Source of the DNA: Sphingobium sp. SYK-6
GTDB lineage: Bacteria > Pseudomonadota > Alphaproteobacteria > Sphingomonadales > Sphingomonadaceae
Assembly: GCF_000283515.1 (NCBI RefSeq)
Contig: NC_015976.1
Location: 1,364,001-1,428,000 of the forward strand
Direction of reading: 5' to 3'
DNA: 64,000 nucleotides
Shown here: positions 48,219 to 57,797 of the stretch, one piece after another
Layout: each line of letters starts with the position of its first letter
Position numbering within the stretch: position 1 is the first letter of the stretch
Made by a program: the position numbers and the translations under genes
Notes under the pieces: model-generated
What the model was told of the DNA's origin: nothing
What the model saw: the letters and a program-made list of their open reading frames with translations, nothing else
Database searches by the model: none

Positions 48219-48476
48219 TCAGGTGCGCGGACGGCCGATCCGGAACTCGGCGTGGCCCGGCAATTCGCGGACCTCGAGGCTCCAGCCATGGGCCTGCGCC
48301 AGCGCGGGCACGTCGATCAGCGCCACCGGATCATCGGCGAGCAGCAGGATCGCTTCGTGCTGGCGCATCTCACGCGCGGCGCGCAGCACCGGCCAGGGGC
48401 ATTTGAGGCCGCGCGTGTCGATCCGGGCGGGGTCGGCGACCTCGTCGGCCTCCGGCTCAGTTCTTCTTGTTGTCAA
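48219..48476 (-). CDS. TusA-like sulfurtransferase (probable TTG start inside der)
   Basis: 85 aa. [19 protein letters not shown] carries the CPxP cysteine of the TusA family, which relays persulfide sulfur for tRNA thiolation, Moco or other acceptors. There is no ATG before the domain; the in-frame TTG at 48476 lies 20 bases inside the 3' end of der, giving a start coupled to der. A relation to FdhD/Moco sulfur supply is tempting, but adjacency to der suggests a general role. Confidence 0.82.
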   Translation of the reverse strand: MTTRRTEPEADEVADPARIDTRGLKCPWPVLRAAREMRQHEAILLLADDPVALIDVPALAQAHGWSLEVRELPGHAEFRIGRPRT

Positions 48477-49833
48477 AGGGATTGCGCGCGCTGCGCAGGT
48501 TGAGGCGGATGGGAACGCCCGAGAAGTCCAGCTCCCGCCGGATGCCATTGACGAGATAGCGCCGGTAGCTTTCCGGCAGCTCATCGAGCCGGGTGCCGAA
48601 CAGCACGAACGTGGGCGGGCGGATGCGGGCCTGCGTGATGTAGCGCAGCTTGATGCGCCGGCCGCCCGGCGCAGGCGGTGGATTGGCTTCCAGCGCAGAG
48701 TCGAACCAGCGGTTGAGCAGGCTGGTCGGCACGCGCTGCGACCAGCGGCTGCGCGTGTCGAACGCCGCGCCGAGCAGGTCATCGAGGCCCTTTCCGGTCG
48801 CGCCGGACACGGTGAGCAGCGGCACCCCGCGTACCTGCGCAAGCCCTTCATCCAGCGCCTTGCGCACGCCCTGGTAGAGCGAGGAGCCGTTCTCGGCGAC
48901 GTCCCATTTGTTGAGCGCGATGACGAGCGCGCGGCCTTCGCTCAGCACCTTGTCGGCGATCTTGAGATCCTGCGCTTCCAGCCCCTTGGTGGCATCGAGC
49001 AGCAGCACCACGACTTCCGCGAAGTCCACGGCGCGCAGGGCATCGGAGACGGAAAGCTTTTCCAGCTTGTCCTGCACCTTGGCGCGCTTGCGCATGCCGG
49101 CGGTGTCGATCAGCCGCACCGGCCGCACGCGACCGTCCGGCGCATGCCATGTCCAGTCGACGGCAATGCTGTCCCGCGTGATGCCCGCTTCCGGGCCAGT
49201 GATCAGCCGGTCCTCGCCCAGGATGCGATTGATGAGCGTGGACTTGCCCGCATTGGGACGGCCGACGATGGCGAGCTGGAGCGGCGCATTCTCGTCGGCT
49301 TCCTCGTCGTCGCCTGCCTCGTCCGCCTCGTCCTCGTCCCGCTCGACATGGGGGCGAATGGCTTCGAACAGGTCCGCGAGGCCAAGCCCATGCTCGGCGG
49401 AGAAGGCGATCGGTTCGCCAAAGCCAAGCGCATAGGCTTCCATCAGCCCGGCGTCGGCAGCGGAGCCTTCCGCCTTGTTGGCCATCAGGACGACGGGCGT
49501 GTCACCGGCGCGCAGCCAGCGGGCGATATGCTCGTCGAGCGGCGCGACGCCCGCGCGCGCGTCGATCATCAGCAGGGCGACGGAGGCCCCGCGCACCGCC
49601 ATTTCCGTCTGCGCCCGCATGCGGCCCGGCAAGGTCTGCGGATCGTCCTCCTCGAAGCCGGCCGTGTCGACGATGCGGAACTTCAGGCCCAGCAGCTCGG
49701 CATCGCCTTCCCGCCGGTCGCGCGTCACGCCCGGCTGATCGTCGACAAGCGCGATCCTCTTGCCGACAAGGCGGTTGAACAGGGTCGACTTGCCGACATT
49801 CGGCCGGCCGACAATGGCGACGACGGGGAGCAT
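48457..49833 (-). CDS. der: Ribosome assembly GTPase Der (EngA)
   Basis: 458 aa with two tandem G domains: [19 protein letters not shown] and IVDTAGFEE in the first, [33 protein letters not shown] and NKWD in the second, then a KH-like C-terminal domain. An acidic stretch ([17 protein letters not shown]) links the G domains. The start at 49833 gives the standard [12 protein letters not shown] beginning. It acts in 50S maturation. The bamB and YfgM-like genes lie just upstream, as in many Proteobacteria. Confidence 0.97.
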   Translation of the reverse strand: MLPVVAIVGRPNVGKSTLFNRLVGKRIALVDDQPGVTRDRREGDAELLGLKFRIVDTAGFEEDDPQTLPGRMRAQTEMAVRGASVALLMIDARAGVAPLDEHIARWLRAGDTPVVLMANKAEGSAADAGLMEAYALGFGEPIAFSAEHGLGLADLFEAIRPHVERDEDEADEAGDDEEADENAPLQLAIVGRPNAGKSTLINRILGEDRLITGPEAGITRDSIAVDWTWHAPDGRVRPVRLIDTAGMRKRAKVQDKLEKLSVSDALRAVDFAEVVVLLLDATKGLEAQDLKIADKVLSEGRALVIALNKWDVAENGSSLYQGVRKALDEGLAQVRGVPLLTVSGATGKGLDDLLGAAFDTRSRWSQRVPTSLLNRWFDSALEANPPPAPGGRRIKLRYITQARIRPPTFVLFGTRLDELPESYRRYLVNGIRRELDFSGVPIRLNLRSARNPFDNKKN

Positions 49834-50042
49834 GGGGCAGTGTCCTGACAGAGGGTTCATCGATTGCGCCTGCATCGGCAGGAGCCCGGGCCGGCGAAGA
49901 TCGCCGCAGTCATCCCGGGTTCCCGCGCCTGCAGGAACGATTGCTGGTTACATGGCGTCGCCGCCGACCTCAAGTGCCGGCCGCCCCGCGCCTGCCGGAG
50001 CCGCTTGCCTTGCCCGCCTTCCGGACGGCGCGGCCCGGGCGC

Positions 50043-51377
50043 TCAGCGATAGGCGAGGATACGGCCGTCGTCGGCCAGCAGATAGAGCATGTTGCCCGCC
50101 ACGACCGGCGAAAGCGAGACGCCCCGATTGAGATCCTGCTCGGACAGGATGGCGCCCGTCGTCGGATTGGCAAAGACGAGCGCGCCTTCCGTCGACACCA
50201 GGATCAGCTTGTTGCCGGCCACGACCGGACCGCGCCAGCGGATCGGGCCCTGCTTCTTCTTCGGCTTGCGCCAGGCCGGGAGATCGCTGATCCAGCGCAC
50301 CTTGCCGGTGGAGCGGGTGATGCAGAAAAGCTTGGCCTTGTCGGTGACCACGAACACCCATTCGCCCACCACCAGCGGCGTCGACACGCCACCGATATTG
50401 AGCTCCCACAGGCGCTGGCCGCTGACCAGCTCATAGGACGCCATGCGGCCACCTTCGCCGATCGCGAAGACGCGGCCCCGGTCGATCACCGGGTCGGCAT
50501 CGATGTCGGTAAGCGTGGAAACGGAGGTCGAGATGCTGGTCTTGCTCAGCGCATCGCCCCAGAGTGCCCGGCCATTCTCGTAGCGATAGGCGGTCAGCTC
50601 GCCCGAGCTGTAACCCGCGATCACCGAGCCCTGGCCGGCGGCGGGGGCCGCCACGCCGAACACGCCCGTCGATTCGAGCGTGCCGGAATCGGACCAGATG
50701 ACAGCGCCATCGGTTTCGTTGAGCGCGAAGAGCTGGTTGTCCTGGCTCATCACATAGACATTGCCGTTGGAAAGCGTCGGTGATCCGCGCAGGGGGCCGC
50801 CGGGCCGGACCTTCCAGGCGATCGTGCCGTCGGCCGCATTGAGGGCGGCCACGTCGCCGATGCCGGTCGTGGCATACACACGTTCGCCATCGACGCTGAC
50901 GCCGCCGCCGAACTGGACGCTGCCGCGATCATCCTTGGCGCGGACGCTGGATGTCCACAGGCGGGCGCCGGTCTGGGCATCGAAGGCGTAGACCACGGCC
51001 TCGGTATCGATCACGTACAGCTTCCCCTCCGCGATCACGGGCGGGGAGGCGAGGCGGGCGCGATTGCTGCCGCCGGTGATCGACGCGGTCCAGACCTGCT
51101 GCGTCCCTTCCCCAAGCGCCACATGGCCGATGGCCTTGGAGGCGGTGCCGCCGGATTGCGGCCAATCCGCGTTGGGGGCGGGGGGTGGCAGGGTAACCTC
51201 CAGCGCGGCCACGCTTTCATCGGGGTTCACCACTTCGGTGCCGCTCAGGATGGAGGTGCGCTCGCCGTGGACGGGCGTCTTGGGGCCGCTCTTGCGCCCC
51301 CCGCAGCCGGTCAGCACCAAAGCGACAGGCAGGACCATCAGGGCGGCACGAAAGCTCATGCGACGATTCATCATCAT
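50043..51377 (-). CDS. bamB: Outer-membrane assembly lipoprotein BamB
   Basis: 444 aa. Signal peptide with lipobox LVLTGC (modified Cys near residue 25), then a beta-propeller of PQQ-type repeats (VYAFDAQTGARLWTS, LNAADGTIAWKV, LNETDGAVIWSD, LVSGQRLWELN, CITRSTGKVRWIS). It assists BamA in folding outer-membrane proteins. Three ATG codons run together at the start (51377, 51374, 51371) and another is at 51359; the exact one is uncertain. Twelve bases follow the YfgM-like stop. Confidence 0.93.
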   Translation of the reverse strand: MMMNRRMSFRAALMVLPVALVLTGCGGRKSGPKTPVHGERTSILSGTEVVNPDESVAALEVTLPPPAPNADWPQSGGTASKAIGHVALGEGTQQVWTASITGGSNRARLASPPVIAEGKLYVIDTEAVVYAFDAQTGARLWTSSVRAKDDRGSVQFGGGVSVDGERVYATTGIGDVAALNAADGTIAWKVRPGGPLRGSPTLSNGNVYVMSQDNQLFALNETDGAVIWSDSGTLESTGVFGVAAPAAGQGSVIAGYSSGELTAYRYENGRALWGDALSKTSISTSVSTLTDIDADPVIDRGRVFAIGEGGRMASYELVSGQRLWELNIGGVSTPLVVGEWVFVVTDKAKLFCITRSTGKVRWISDLPAWRKPKKKQGPIRWRGPVVAGNKLILVSTEGALVFANPTTGAILSEQDLNRGVSLSPVVAGNMLYLLADDGRILAYR

Positions 51378-51388
51378 ATTCTTGTCTT

Positions 51389-52090
51389 TCAGCGGGCCGG
51401 GGTGCCGGGTTGCGCGGCGGCGGGCGTGGCCGCCGAGCCGAGCATGCTTGCCATCTGTCCTGCCCGGAGCCTGATCGACTCCGGAACGCTCTGGTCGCCG
51501 GCGAGGCTGGCAAAGAGAGAACCGGCCTGCTGGCGGCGGCCGGCCTTGAGATGCGCGATCGCGGTCAATTCGCCCGCGCTGCCGAAAAAGGCGCTGTCGG
51601 GCGTGCTGAGCCTGCTGAGCGCGGCGATCACGTCATCGGGCTTGGCCTTGTCGAACTGCAGGGCCGTCTTGCGCAGCAGCGCGGCATCCTTGAGCGGCTG
51701 CAGCGCCTCGGGATCCTTGAGGACCTCGTCATAAGTGGCGATGGCGGCAGCATCATCCTCGCGTCCGGCGGCGAGGGCTGCCTTCACGAGCTGCGCTTCC
51801 GTCTTGTAGATGGCGCCGCCTTCGGTCACGAGCGGGTCGTAGATCTTCTGGTCGAGCGAGCCGCCCTGCGCAGCCTTGAGGAGATTGCCGAACGCGACGC
51901 TGTTCGCCTCGGCGACCTGGGTCCTGTGGTGCTGCCAATAGAGCCAGCCACCGAATGCCGAGAGGCCGAGCACCACCGCGACCCCAATGGCGATGCCATA
52001 ACGTTGCCAGAACGACTCGAGATCATCCTTGCGGACGGCATCGTCCACTTCGCGAAGCAGGGCATCTGTCTGATATGGCGTCAGGGCCAA
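51389..52090 (-). CDS. YfgM-like tetratricopeptide membrane protein
   Basis: 233 aa. N-terminal cytoplasmic region (LLREVDDAVRKDDLESFWQRYG), one membrane helix IAIGVAVVLGLSAFGGWLYW, and a periplasmic TPR-like part. YfgM-type proteins accompany the Sec translocon and periplasmic chaperones. The order YfgM-BamB-Der on one strand is the widespread arrangement, supporting the call. The C-terminal tail is Ala/Pro rich. Confidence 0.9.
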   Translation of the reverse strand: MALTPYQTDALLREVDDAVRKDDLESFWQRYGIAIGVAVVLGLSAFGGWLYWQHHRTQVAEANSVAFGNLLKAAQGGSLDQKIYDPLVTEGGAIYKTEAQLVKAALAAGREDDAAAIATYDEVLKDPEALQPLKDAALLRKTALQFDKAKPDDVIAALSRLSTPDSAFFGSAGELTAIAHLKAGRRQQAGSLFASLAGDQSVPESIRLRAGQMASMLGSAATPAAAQPGTPAR

Positions 52091-52167
52091 ATCTGGTCTC
52101 CGGTGGATTGAACAGGTTGGGGGAGTTTGCGGCGGCGGACCTTAGCCGTGGCTGAACCTCAAGCAAA

Positions 52168-53040
52168 TCACTTTTTGGCGCGGTAGAGCTGGTCCTCGTC
52201 CGGGAAGGTCCGCGTGCGGACCTCCGCGGCGTAAGTCGCGGCCGCTTCGCCGATCGTGGCGGCGATGTCCGCATAGCGTTTCACGAAGCGCGGCGTGCGC
52301 TCGAACAGGCCCAGCAGATCCTCGGTGACCAGCACTTGCCCATCGCACAGGGGCGAGGCGCCGATACCGATGGTGGGGCAGGGGACGGCCGCAGTGATGG
52401 CGGCGGCGAGCGGCTCGATCACCCCCTCGATCACCATCGCGAAACAGCCGGCCTGCGCCACGGCCTTCGCGTCCGCCATGATCTTGCCCGCTTCGGCCGC
52501 GTCGCGCCCGCGCGGGCCATAGCCGCCCAGCACATTGACCGCCTGCGGGGTGAGGCCGACATGCGCGCAGACCGGGATGCCGCGCGCGACGAGGAAGGCG
52601 ATCGTCTCGGCCATGGCTGCGCCGCCTTCGAGCTTCACGCCCGCCGCGCCGGTCTCCTTGAGCAGGCGCGCGGCGCTTTCGAAGGCTTGCGCGGGCGATG
52701 CTTCATAACTGCCGAACGGCATGTCGATGATGACGACGCTGTGATAGCTGCCGCGCACCACGGCTGCGCCATGGGCGGCCATCAGGTCCAGCGTCACGGG
52801 CACGCTGGAGGGCAGGCCATAAATGACCTGGCCAAGCGAATCCCCGACCAGCAGCATGTCGCAATGCGGATCAAGCAGCTGCGCCTGCCGCGCGGTGTAG
52901 GCCGTGAGCACGACGAGCGGCTCGGCCGTCTCGCCGTCCGCCTTGCGGGCCCGCAGCGCGGGAATGGTGAGGCGCTTCATCGGCGCGGGCGTCGGGTTGG
53001 CCCGGCTCGTCGATGTGTCGAGCGTGAAGGTGGTGGACAT
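52168..53040 (-). CDS. panB: 3-methyl-2-oxobutanoate hydroxymethyltransferase, PanB
   Basis: 290 aa; first committed step of pantothenate synthesis, using 5,10-methylene-THF. Marks: [67 protein letters not shown] and [15 protein letters not shown]. About 20 residues stand before the common start of the family ([17 protein letters not shown]), so an ATG at 52980 is an alternative. Because LigM and MetF also feed the methylene-THF pool, growth on vanillate would supply this enzyme's cofactor. Confidence 0.95.
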   Translation of the reverse strand: MSTTFTLDTSTSRANPTPAPMKRLTIPALRARKADGETAEPLVVLTAYTARQAQLLDPHCDMLLVGDSLGQVIYGLPSSVPVTLDLMAAHGAAVVRGSYHSVVIIDMPFGSYEASPAQAFESAARLLKETGAAGVKLEGGAAMAETIAFLVARGIPVCAHVGLTPQAVNVLGGYGPRGRDAAEAGKIMADAKAVAQAGCFAMVIEGVIEPLAAAITAAVPCPTIGIGASPLCDGQVLVTEDLLGLFERTPRFVKRYADIAATIGEAAATYAAEVRTRTFPDEDQLYRAKK

Positions 53041-53100
53041 GAGCGCGCTTTAGCTCATGCATCCCGCGCGGAACAGCCCCTGCCGGGAAGGGACTAACAT

Positions 53101-53119
53101 GCCCGGTCCGGGACCGGGC
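53101..53119 (-). terminator. Hairpin after fliA
   Basis: A near-perfect palindrome, GCCCGGTCC-G-GGACCGGGC, seven bases past the fliA stop in the leftward direction and 60 bases upstream of panB. It has no U-run; it may be a weak terminator separating the flagellar unit from panB. Confidence 0.55.
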
Positions 53120-53125
53120 AGCGCC

Positions 53126-53854
53126 TCAGGCCCACTCCGCGAGCCGGGTGCGCAGCTTGTCCAGCGCGGCCTTCTTGATCTGGCACACGCGCGCCGCGCC
53201 GATGTCCAGCGTCAGGCCGATTTCCTCGAGATTCAGTTCCTCGACGAAATAGAGCTGCAGGACCATGGCTTCCCGTTGCGGAAGGTCCGCGATGCAGGCA
53301 GCGATGGCTTTCTTGAGCGACTCGCGCTCCAGCATCTCGTCGGCCCGCTCGGCGACATCCGCGAACCACATCGACTGGTCCGAATAGACCTCGTCCATGC
53401 TCTGATGCTGTGCCATATCGGTGCCGTCCGCGAATTCGCGCCAGGCGGCGGGATCAAGGCCGAGATGCGCGGCGATCTCGGCATCGCTTGCCGCGCGGCC
53501 GGTCCGGTGCTCGATGCTGCGCCGGGCTTCCTGCAAGGTCTTCCGCCGCGCCATGGCGGAGCGACAAAGCGTCGCATGCCGGCGCAGATGATCGATCATC
53601 GCGCCGCGCACGCGCATCTGGGCGTAGGTCGCGAAGCCGTGGCCGCGATCCTCGAAGCTGTTGGCCGCTTCCACCAGGGCGACCATGCCGATCTGCAGGA
53701 GATCCTCGATATCGATCGCCGAGGAGACCCGGCCATGGACATGCCAGGCGATCTTGCGCACCAGCGGCATATATTGCCGGGCGAGCTGGTCGGGCGTGGA
53801 ACTTGTCCTGCGCCCATATGTGTAGCCGGCGACCTCGAGCTTTGCGCTTTGCAT
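53126..53854 (-). CDS. fliA: Flagellar sigma factor FliA (sigma-28)
   Basis: 242 aa sigma-70-type factor lacking region 1. Region 2: YMPLVRKIAWHVHGRVSSAIDIEDLLQIGMVALVEAANSFEDRGHGFATYAQMRVRGAMIDHLRR; region 4: LPQREAMVLQLYFVEELNLEEIGLTLDIGAARVCQIKKAALDKLR. It directs late flagellar genes and is held by FlgM at 57461. A 141-bp gap separates it from flhA. Confidence 0.95.
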   Translation of the reverse strand: MQSAKLEVAGYTYGRRTSSTPDQLARQYMPLVRKIAWHVHGRVSSAIDIEDLLQIGMVALVEAANSFEDRGHGFATYAQMRVRGAMIDHLRRHATLCRSAMARRKTLQEARRSIEHRTGRAASDAEIAAHLGLDPAAWREFADGTDMAQHQSMDEVYSDQSMWFADVAERADEMLERESLKKAIAACIADLPQREAMVLQLYFVEELNLEEIGLTLDIGAARVCQIKKAALDKLRTRLAEWA

Positions 53855-53995
53855 AAGAGTGGCTTAGTCCAAAAGGCTTAACTTAGATTTTCCGACGCGT
53901 TTGCGGTGCGTTAAACTTCATTTTTGTGCGCAGCATGGCGGTGCAGCATCGTTGCTGGTCGCTGGGGCTTGTGACCGCCATCGTCAGGGCGCTCC

Positions 53996-56101
53996 TCATG
54001 CCGCCTGAAGCCTTTCCACGCGGTTGATGCGGCTCTCGCTCCCGACCACGGCGACGACCTCCACCGGCTTGCCGTCCGGGATTTCGAGGAAGGACAGCAC
54101 CGGCGTCTCGGGCAAATGCGGCTTGAACAGGCGGGCGAGCGCGCGCCGCGCCACGGGGGATGTCACGATGGCGAAATTGCGGGCCTGCGCGAGCAGCGGT
54201 TGCGCGGCCTCGCCGACCTGCTCGATGAGGCGCTGGGCCAGCGCGGGTTCGATCGGGTGCTGGGCGTCGCCAGCGACTCGCATCGCCTGCGCCAGCAGCC
54301 CTTCCAGCTCGCCATCGAGCGTGACGACCGGCAGCGGCATCTTCACGGGCACGATGGTCTGGATGATGAGCGAACCGATTTTCTGGCGCACGGCCTCGGC
54401 CAGCGCCTCGGTGCCCATGTCCGGCCGCGCGACCACGATCATGGCCTCGGCGATGCGGCGGAAATCCTTGAGCGGCACGCCCTCGGACAACAAGGCGCGG
54501 CAAAGCGCGGTGATCTGGGCAAGGCTCAGCGGATTGGGAGACAGGCCATCGGCGAGCTGCGGGGCGACCTCCTTGAGCGTGTCGAGCAGCTTGCGCGCTT
54601 CGTCCATCCCGAACAGCTCGGCGGCATTGTGCGCGACGAGGTGATTGAGATGCGTGGCGACGACCGTGGAGGGATCGACCACCGTATAGCCGGCGATCAC
54701 GGCCTCGCTGCGGCGATCGGGCGTGATCCATACCGCGTCGAGGCCGAAGGTCGGATCCCGGGCGGCGCGTCCGTCAACGGTCTGCGTCAGGTCGCCGCTG
54801 TCCAGCGCGAGCAGGTCGTCCGGCCAGATCTCGTCCTCGCCGACCACCACGCCGGCAACCGTGATGCGATACTGGTTGGGGCCGAGCGCGAGATTGTCCT
54901 TCACCCGGATCATGGGGATGACGAAGCCGAGTTCCCGCGAGAGCTGGCGCCTTATGCCGGTGATCCGGCCCATGAGGGGCGCTTCCTTGCGCTCGTCGAC
55001 AAGGGAAATGAGGCCATAGCCGATCTCCAGGCCGAGGACCGCGCCGTCGGACACGTCGGTCCATTCGATATGCGCGGGATTTTCGGGGATCGGCTCTTCC
55101 GCCGGCGTCTCGGGCGCGGCGCTGGCGGCCTTGCGCAGGCGCCATGTGACGAACCATGCAAGGGCGGCCGCGGGCAGGATGATGAAATGCGGCATCCCCG
55201 GCAGCACGCCAAGGAAGGTGAGGATCGCGGCGACCGGGAGCCAGGCCTTGCCGACGCCGAACTGCGCCGAGATCTGGCCGGAAAGATCATGATCGGACGT
55301 GACGCGCGTGACGATCGCCGCGGCCGCGATGGAGAGAAGCAGGGCAGGCACCTGCGCGACCAGCGCATCGCCGATGGCGAGCAGGACATAGGTCTGCGCC
55401 GCTTCGCCAAAGCCCAGATCATGGCTCACCACGCCGAGGATGATGCCGCCCACGATGTTGATGACGAGAATGAGGATGCCGGCGACGGCGTCGCCCTTCA
55501 CGAACTTGGAGGCACCGTCCATGGAGCCGTAGAAGTCCGCTTCCGTCGCGACGTCCTGACGGCGCCGCTTGGCTTCCTCGGGCGTGAGCAGGCCGGCGTT
55601 GAGATCGGCATCGATGGCCATCTGCTTGCCGGGCAGCGCGTCCAGCGTGAAGCGGGCCGACACTTCCGAGACGCGCCCGGCGCCCTTGGTGATGACCACC
55701 AGGTTGATGATCATGAGGATGGCGAAGACGAAGATGCCGACGACATAGTCGCCGCCGATGAGGAAGTTGCCGAACGCCTCGATCACATGGCCGGCCGCGT
55801 CCGATCCGGTGTGGCCGTTCACCAGCACGACGCGGGTGGACGCGACGTTGAGCGCGAGCCGCAGCAGGGTCGCGAACAGCAGCACGGTCGGGAAGCTGGA
55901 GAAATCGAGCGGCTTGGCGGCGTTGAGCGCGATCATCAGCACGACGAGGCTGATCATGATGTTCGCGATGAAGCCCATGTCCAGCATGATCGCCGGCACC
56001 GGCACGACCATGAACATGACGAGGAGCAGGATGGCGAAGGGCAGGACCGCGCCTTTCGCGGCATTGCTCCAGATGCGGCCATTGACGTCGCTGCGTGTCA
56101 T
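53996..56101 (-). CDS. flhA: Flagellar export apparatus protein FlhA
   Basis: 701 aa. Eight N-terminal membrane helices (PFAILLLVMFMVVPVPAIMLDMGFIANIMISLVVLMIALNAAKPLDFSSFPTVLLFATLLRLALNVASTRVVL in the start region), the FHIPEP-type cytoplasmic linker (KQMAIDADLNAGLLTPEEAKRRR), and a C-terminal domain (EDEIWPDDLLALDSG, GYTVVDPSTVVATHLNHLV). It lies nine bases downstream of the lytic transglycosylase gene and belongs to the operon from the sigma-54 promoter at 57014. Confidence 0.96.
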   Translation of the reverse strand: MTRSDVNGRIWSNAAKGAVLPFAILLLVMFMVVPVPAIMLDMGFIANIMISLVVLMIALNAAKPLDFSSFPTVLLFATLLRLALNVASTRVVLVNGHTGSDAAGHVIEAFGNFLIGGDYVVGIFVFAILMIINLVVITKGAGRVSEVSARFTLDALPGKQMAIDADLNAGLLTPEEAKRRRQDVATEADFYGSMDGASKFVKGDAVAGILILVINIVGGIILGVVSHDLGFGEAAQTYVLLAIGDALVAQVPALLLSIAAAAIVTRVTSDHDLSGQISAQFGVGKAWLPVAAILTFLGVLPGMPHFIILPAAALAWFVTWRLRKAASAAPETPAEEPIPENPAHIEWTDVSDGAVLGLEIGYGLISLVDERKEAPLMGRITGIRRQLSRELGFVIPMIRVKDNLALGPNQYRITVAGVVVGEDEIWPDDLLALDSGDLTQTVDGRAARDPTFGLDAVWITPDRRSEAVIAGYTVVDPSTVVATHLNHLVAHNAAELFGMDEARKLLDTLKEVAPQLADGLSPNPLSLAQITALCRALLSEGVPLKDFRRIAEAMIVVARPDMGTEALAEAVRQKIGSLIIQTIVPVKMPLPVVTLDGELEGLLAQAMRVAGDAQHPIEPALAQRLIEQVGEAAQPLLAQARNFAIVTSPVARRALARLFKPHLPETPVLSFLEIPDGKPVEVVAVVGSESRINRVERLQAA

Positions 56102-56110
56102 GGTGCGGGA

Positions 56111-56974
56111 TTACCTTCCGAAGGTGGCGAGCATGAGATAGGCGAGCCGCGCGGTTTCGGCGCGCGGGGCGGAAGCGGGATAGGGCTGGGCTTCGGCGAG
56201 CTTCTGCTGGCTCGCGAGCTGATCCTGCCCGGAAAGATTTTCGCGCGCGATGCGGACATAATCGGACGGCTGGACGGTCCGCGCGTTGGCGGGAAGGCCG
56301 CCGTCGACCGCGCCGGCGTTCTGCATGCCGTTCATCTGCGCGCCGGCCTGGAGTTTGCGGGCGAAATTGTCGCGGATGTCGGCAAGGCTGCGCGCATTGC
56401 CCTGCCGGTCGTAGAAGATGGCGCTGTTGGCGCGCGCGGCGGCGGGAAACAGGCTGGCGCCGCTCGCATCGGGTGACTGGGCCATGGTCGTCAGGAATTT
56501 CGCGGCGCCTCCGGCACCCAGGAAATGGGCGAGATAGAGATCCACCGAGTCCGCCGGGCGACCTATGCGCGCTTCCAGATAATCACGATTGTCGGACGCG
56601 AGCTCCGCCGCCATGACCGACGCCGTTTCGGGATGATTGCGCAGATCGAGGATCTGCTGGCGCACGGCCGGATCGGCAACGAAGTAGCGGCCGCTTCCGG
56701 TGCGCTGGATGGCCTCGGATGCCCAGCCCATGCCATGCTTGGCGCCATGATCGTTGACGATGGCGAGCCAGCTCTGATCGATGAACTGGTAAAGGCCGGT
56801 GGCGCTCGACGTGCGCGCCCGCGCCGAGGGATCGAGGCTGCTCTCGACCTGTGCCTGGCCCAGAAGATAATTGAAATCGACGCCGGTCCGCCGGCTCGCC
56901 GAGGCGATGGCCTGCGTCACCCGGCCCGGCTGGCCCGACGTTTCCTTGATGTTCAGTCCGTTGAACAAGGACAT
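56111..56974 (-). CDS. Lytic transglycosylase, flagellar rod-associated (SLT domain)
   Basis: 287 aa. N-terminal SLT domain with catalytic Glu in AQVESSLDPSARARTSSATGLYQFIDQSWL, and a C-terminal helical part that ends ARLAYLMLATFGR. No signal peptide, consistent with export by the flagellar system and local wall opening for the rod, since FlgJ muramidase is absent nearby. First gene after a sigma-54 promoter; flhA follows at nine bases. Start 56974 has no strong ribosome site but agrees with the 28-base leader from that promoter. Confidence 0.85.
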   Translation of the reverse strand: MSLFNGLNIKETSGQPGRVTQAIASASRRTGVDFNYLLGQAQVESSLDPSARARTSSATGLYQFIDQSWLAIVNDHGAKHGMGWASEAIQRTGSGRYFVADPAVRQQILDLRNHPETASVMAAELASDNRDYLEARIGRPADSVDLYLAHFLGAGGAAKFLTTMAQSPDASGASLFPAAARANSAIFYDRQGNARSLADIRDNFARKLQAGAQMNGMQNAGAVDGGLPANARTVQPSDYVRIARENLSGQDQLASQQKLAEAQPYPASAPRAETARLAYLMLATFGR

Positions 56975-57013
56975 GGTGTGCGTTCGATCCCGCGTTGATA
57001 CGGGTATCAAAAA

Positions 57014-57028
57014 GCAAAAACCATGCCA
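57014..57028 (-). promoter_or_regulatory. Sigma-54 promoter of the transglycosylase-flhA unit
   Basis: On the minus strand the sequence reads TGGCATGGTTTTTGC, which fits the -24/-12 consensus TGGCACG-N4-TTGC with GG and GC exactly ten bases apart. Transcription would begin near 57002, 28 bases before ATG 56974. Confidence 0.75.
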
Positions 57029-57146
57029 GTTTCAGTGATTTGGGCCGGGCCAGATAAGGCGCGTGTCGGGAGATGGCGCGCGCAGAGCTGCCGCTCAGGA
57101 CCGCGCGGAGCCGGCGGGCGTCAAAAAATGGGGAGGGGAAGGGAAA

Positions 57147-57449
57147 TCAGCGCCGATAGAGAGGCTGCGGCGCATCCGGCGTGCGGGCGGCGGCGGCGGC
57201 ATGCGCCTGGCCAGCCATGTCGCCCAGCAGGAGGGCAAGGCCGCGCGAAGCGTCGAGCTCGGTCATCAGTTCGGCGATTTTCGCCTTGATCTGCGGTTCG
57301 CTCCGCCAGGCGCCATTGGCCTGGACCGCCTCGATGGAGGACCGGAAGCCGTCCAGCCCCTTCTCGATGTCGCCGAGGTCGGCGCGCTGCATGGCATCGC
57401 GCAATTGCGACGCTGCAACGGACAGATCATCGATGAGGGCAAGCGACAT
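57147..57449 (-). CDS. Small helical flagellar protein, FlgN-like chaperone candidate
   Basis: 100 aa, almost all helical: LIDDLSVAASQLRDAMQRADLGDIEKGLDGFRSSIEAVQ and EPQIKAKIAELMTELDASRGLALLLGDM. It directly follows flgM (11 bases), the position of flgN in many flagellar operons; FlgN is the chaperone for hook-associated proteins FlgK/FlgL. Sequence identity with FlgN cannot be judged by eye, so the name rests on position, size and helical content. Confidence 0.6.
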   Translation of the reverse strand: MSLALIDDLSVAASQLRDAMQRADLGDIEKGLDGFRSSIEAVQANGAWRSEPQIKAKIAELMTELDASRGLALLLGDMAGQAHAAAAARTPDAPQPLYRR

Positions 57450-57460
57450 GAGTACGTCTT

Positions 57461-57745
57461 TCAGTGCTGGCGAAGGGGAAGGTCGAGATCCAGCATCTTC
57501 TCGGCGATCTTGCCGGGATCGACGGGATAATTGCCGGATGCAATGGCCTGCTTGATGCTGGCGATGCGCGCGCTGTCGATGGGGGCGCCTTGCCCAGCCA
57601 TGCGCGAGGCCGGCGTGGACGCCGGGGCAGGGCTCTCGGCATCGTTCTCGGCGACGACCCTGGATGCTGACCGCGACGACGCGGTCTCGCGCAGCCGGGC
57701 TGCCTCGACTGCGGCGTTCATGAACTGGCCAACAGGCTTGATCAT
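57461..57745 (-). CDS. flgM: Anti-sigma-28 factor FlgM
   Basis: 94 aa. C-terminal FlgM domain: IDSARIASIKQAIASGNYPVDPGKIAEKMLDLDLPL, which binds FliA. The N-terminal ~55 residues are unstructured and polar, allowing secretion through the flagellar channel to release sigma-28. Located between flgA and the FlgN-like gene. Confidence 0.93.
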   Translation of the reverse strand: MIKPVGQFMNAAVEAARLRETASSRSASRVVAENDAESPAPASTPASRMAGQGAPIDSARIASIKQAIASGNYPVDPGKIAEKMLDLDLPLRQH

Positions 57746-57797
57746 CGTTTCATCCTTTCTGTCCGACCCTTCTATATACGGATCGGTTCACGAAAGT

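Noticed and set aside
54116..56476. 786-aa plus-strand open frame
   Set aside because: Antisense to flhA; composition typical of GC-rich shadow frames.
57746..57797. Sigma-28-like TAAA...CCGAT before flgM
   Set aside because: The two boxes are too close (about ten bases between TAAA and CCGAT) for the usual arrangement.
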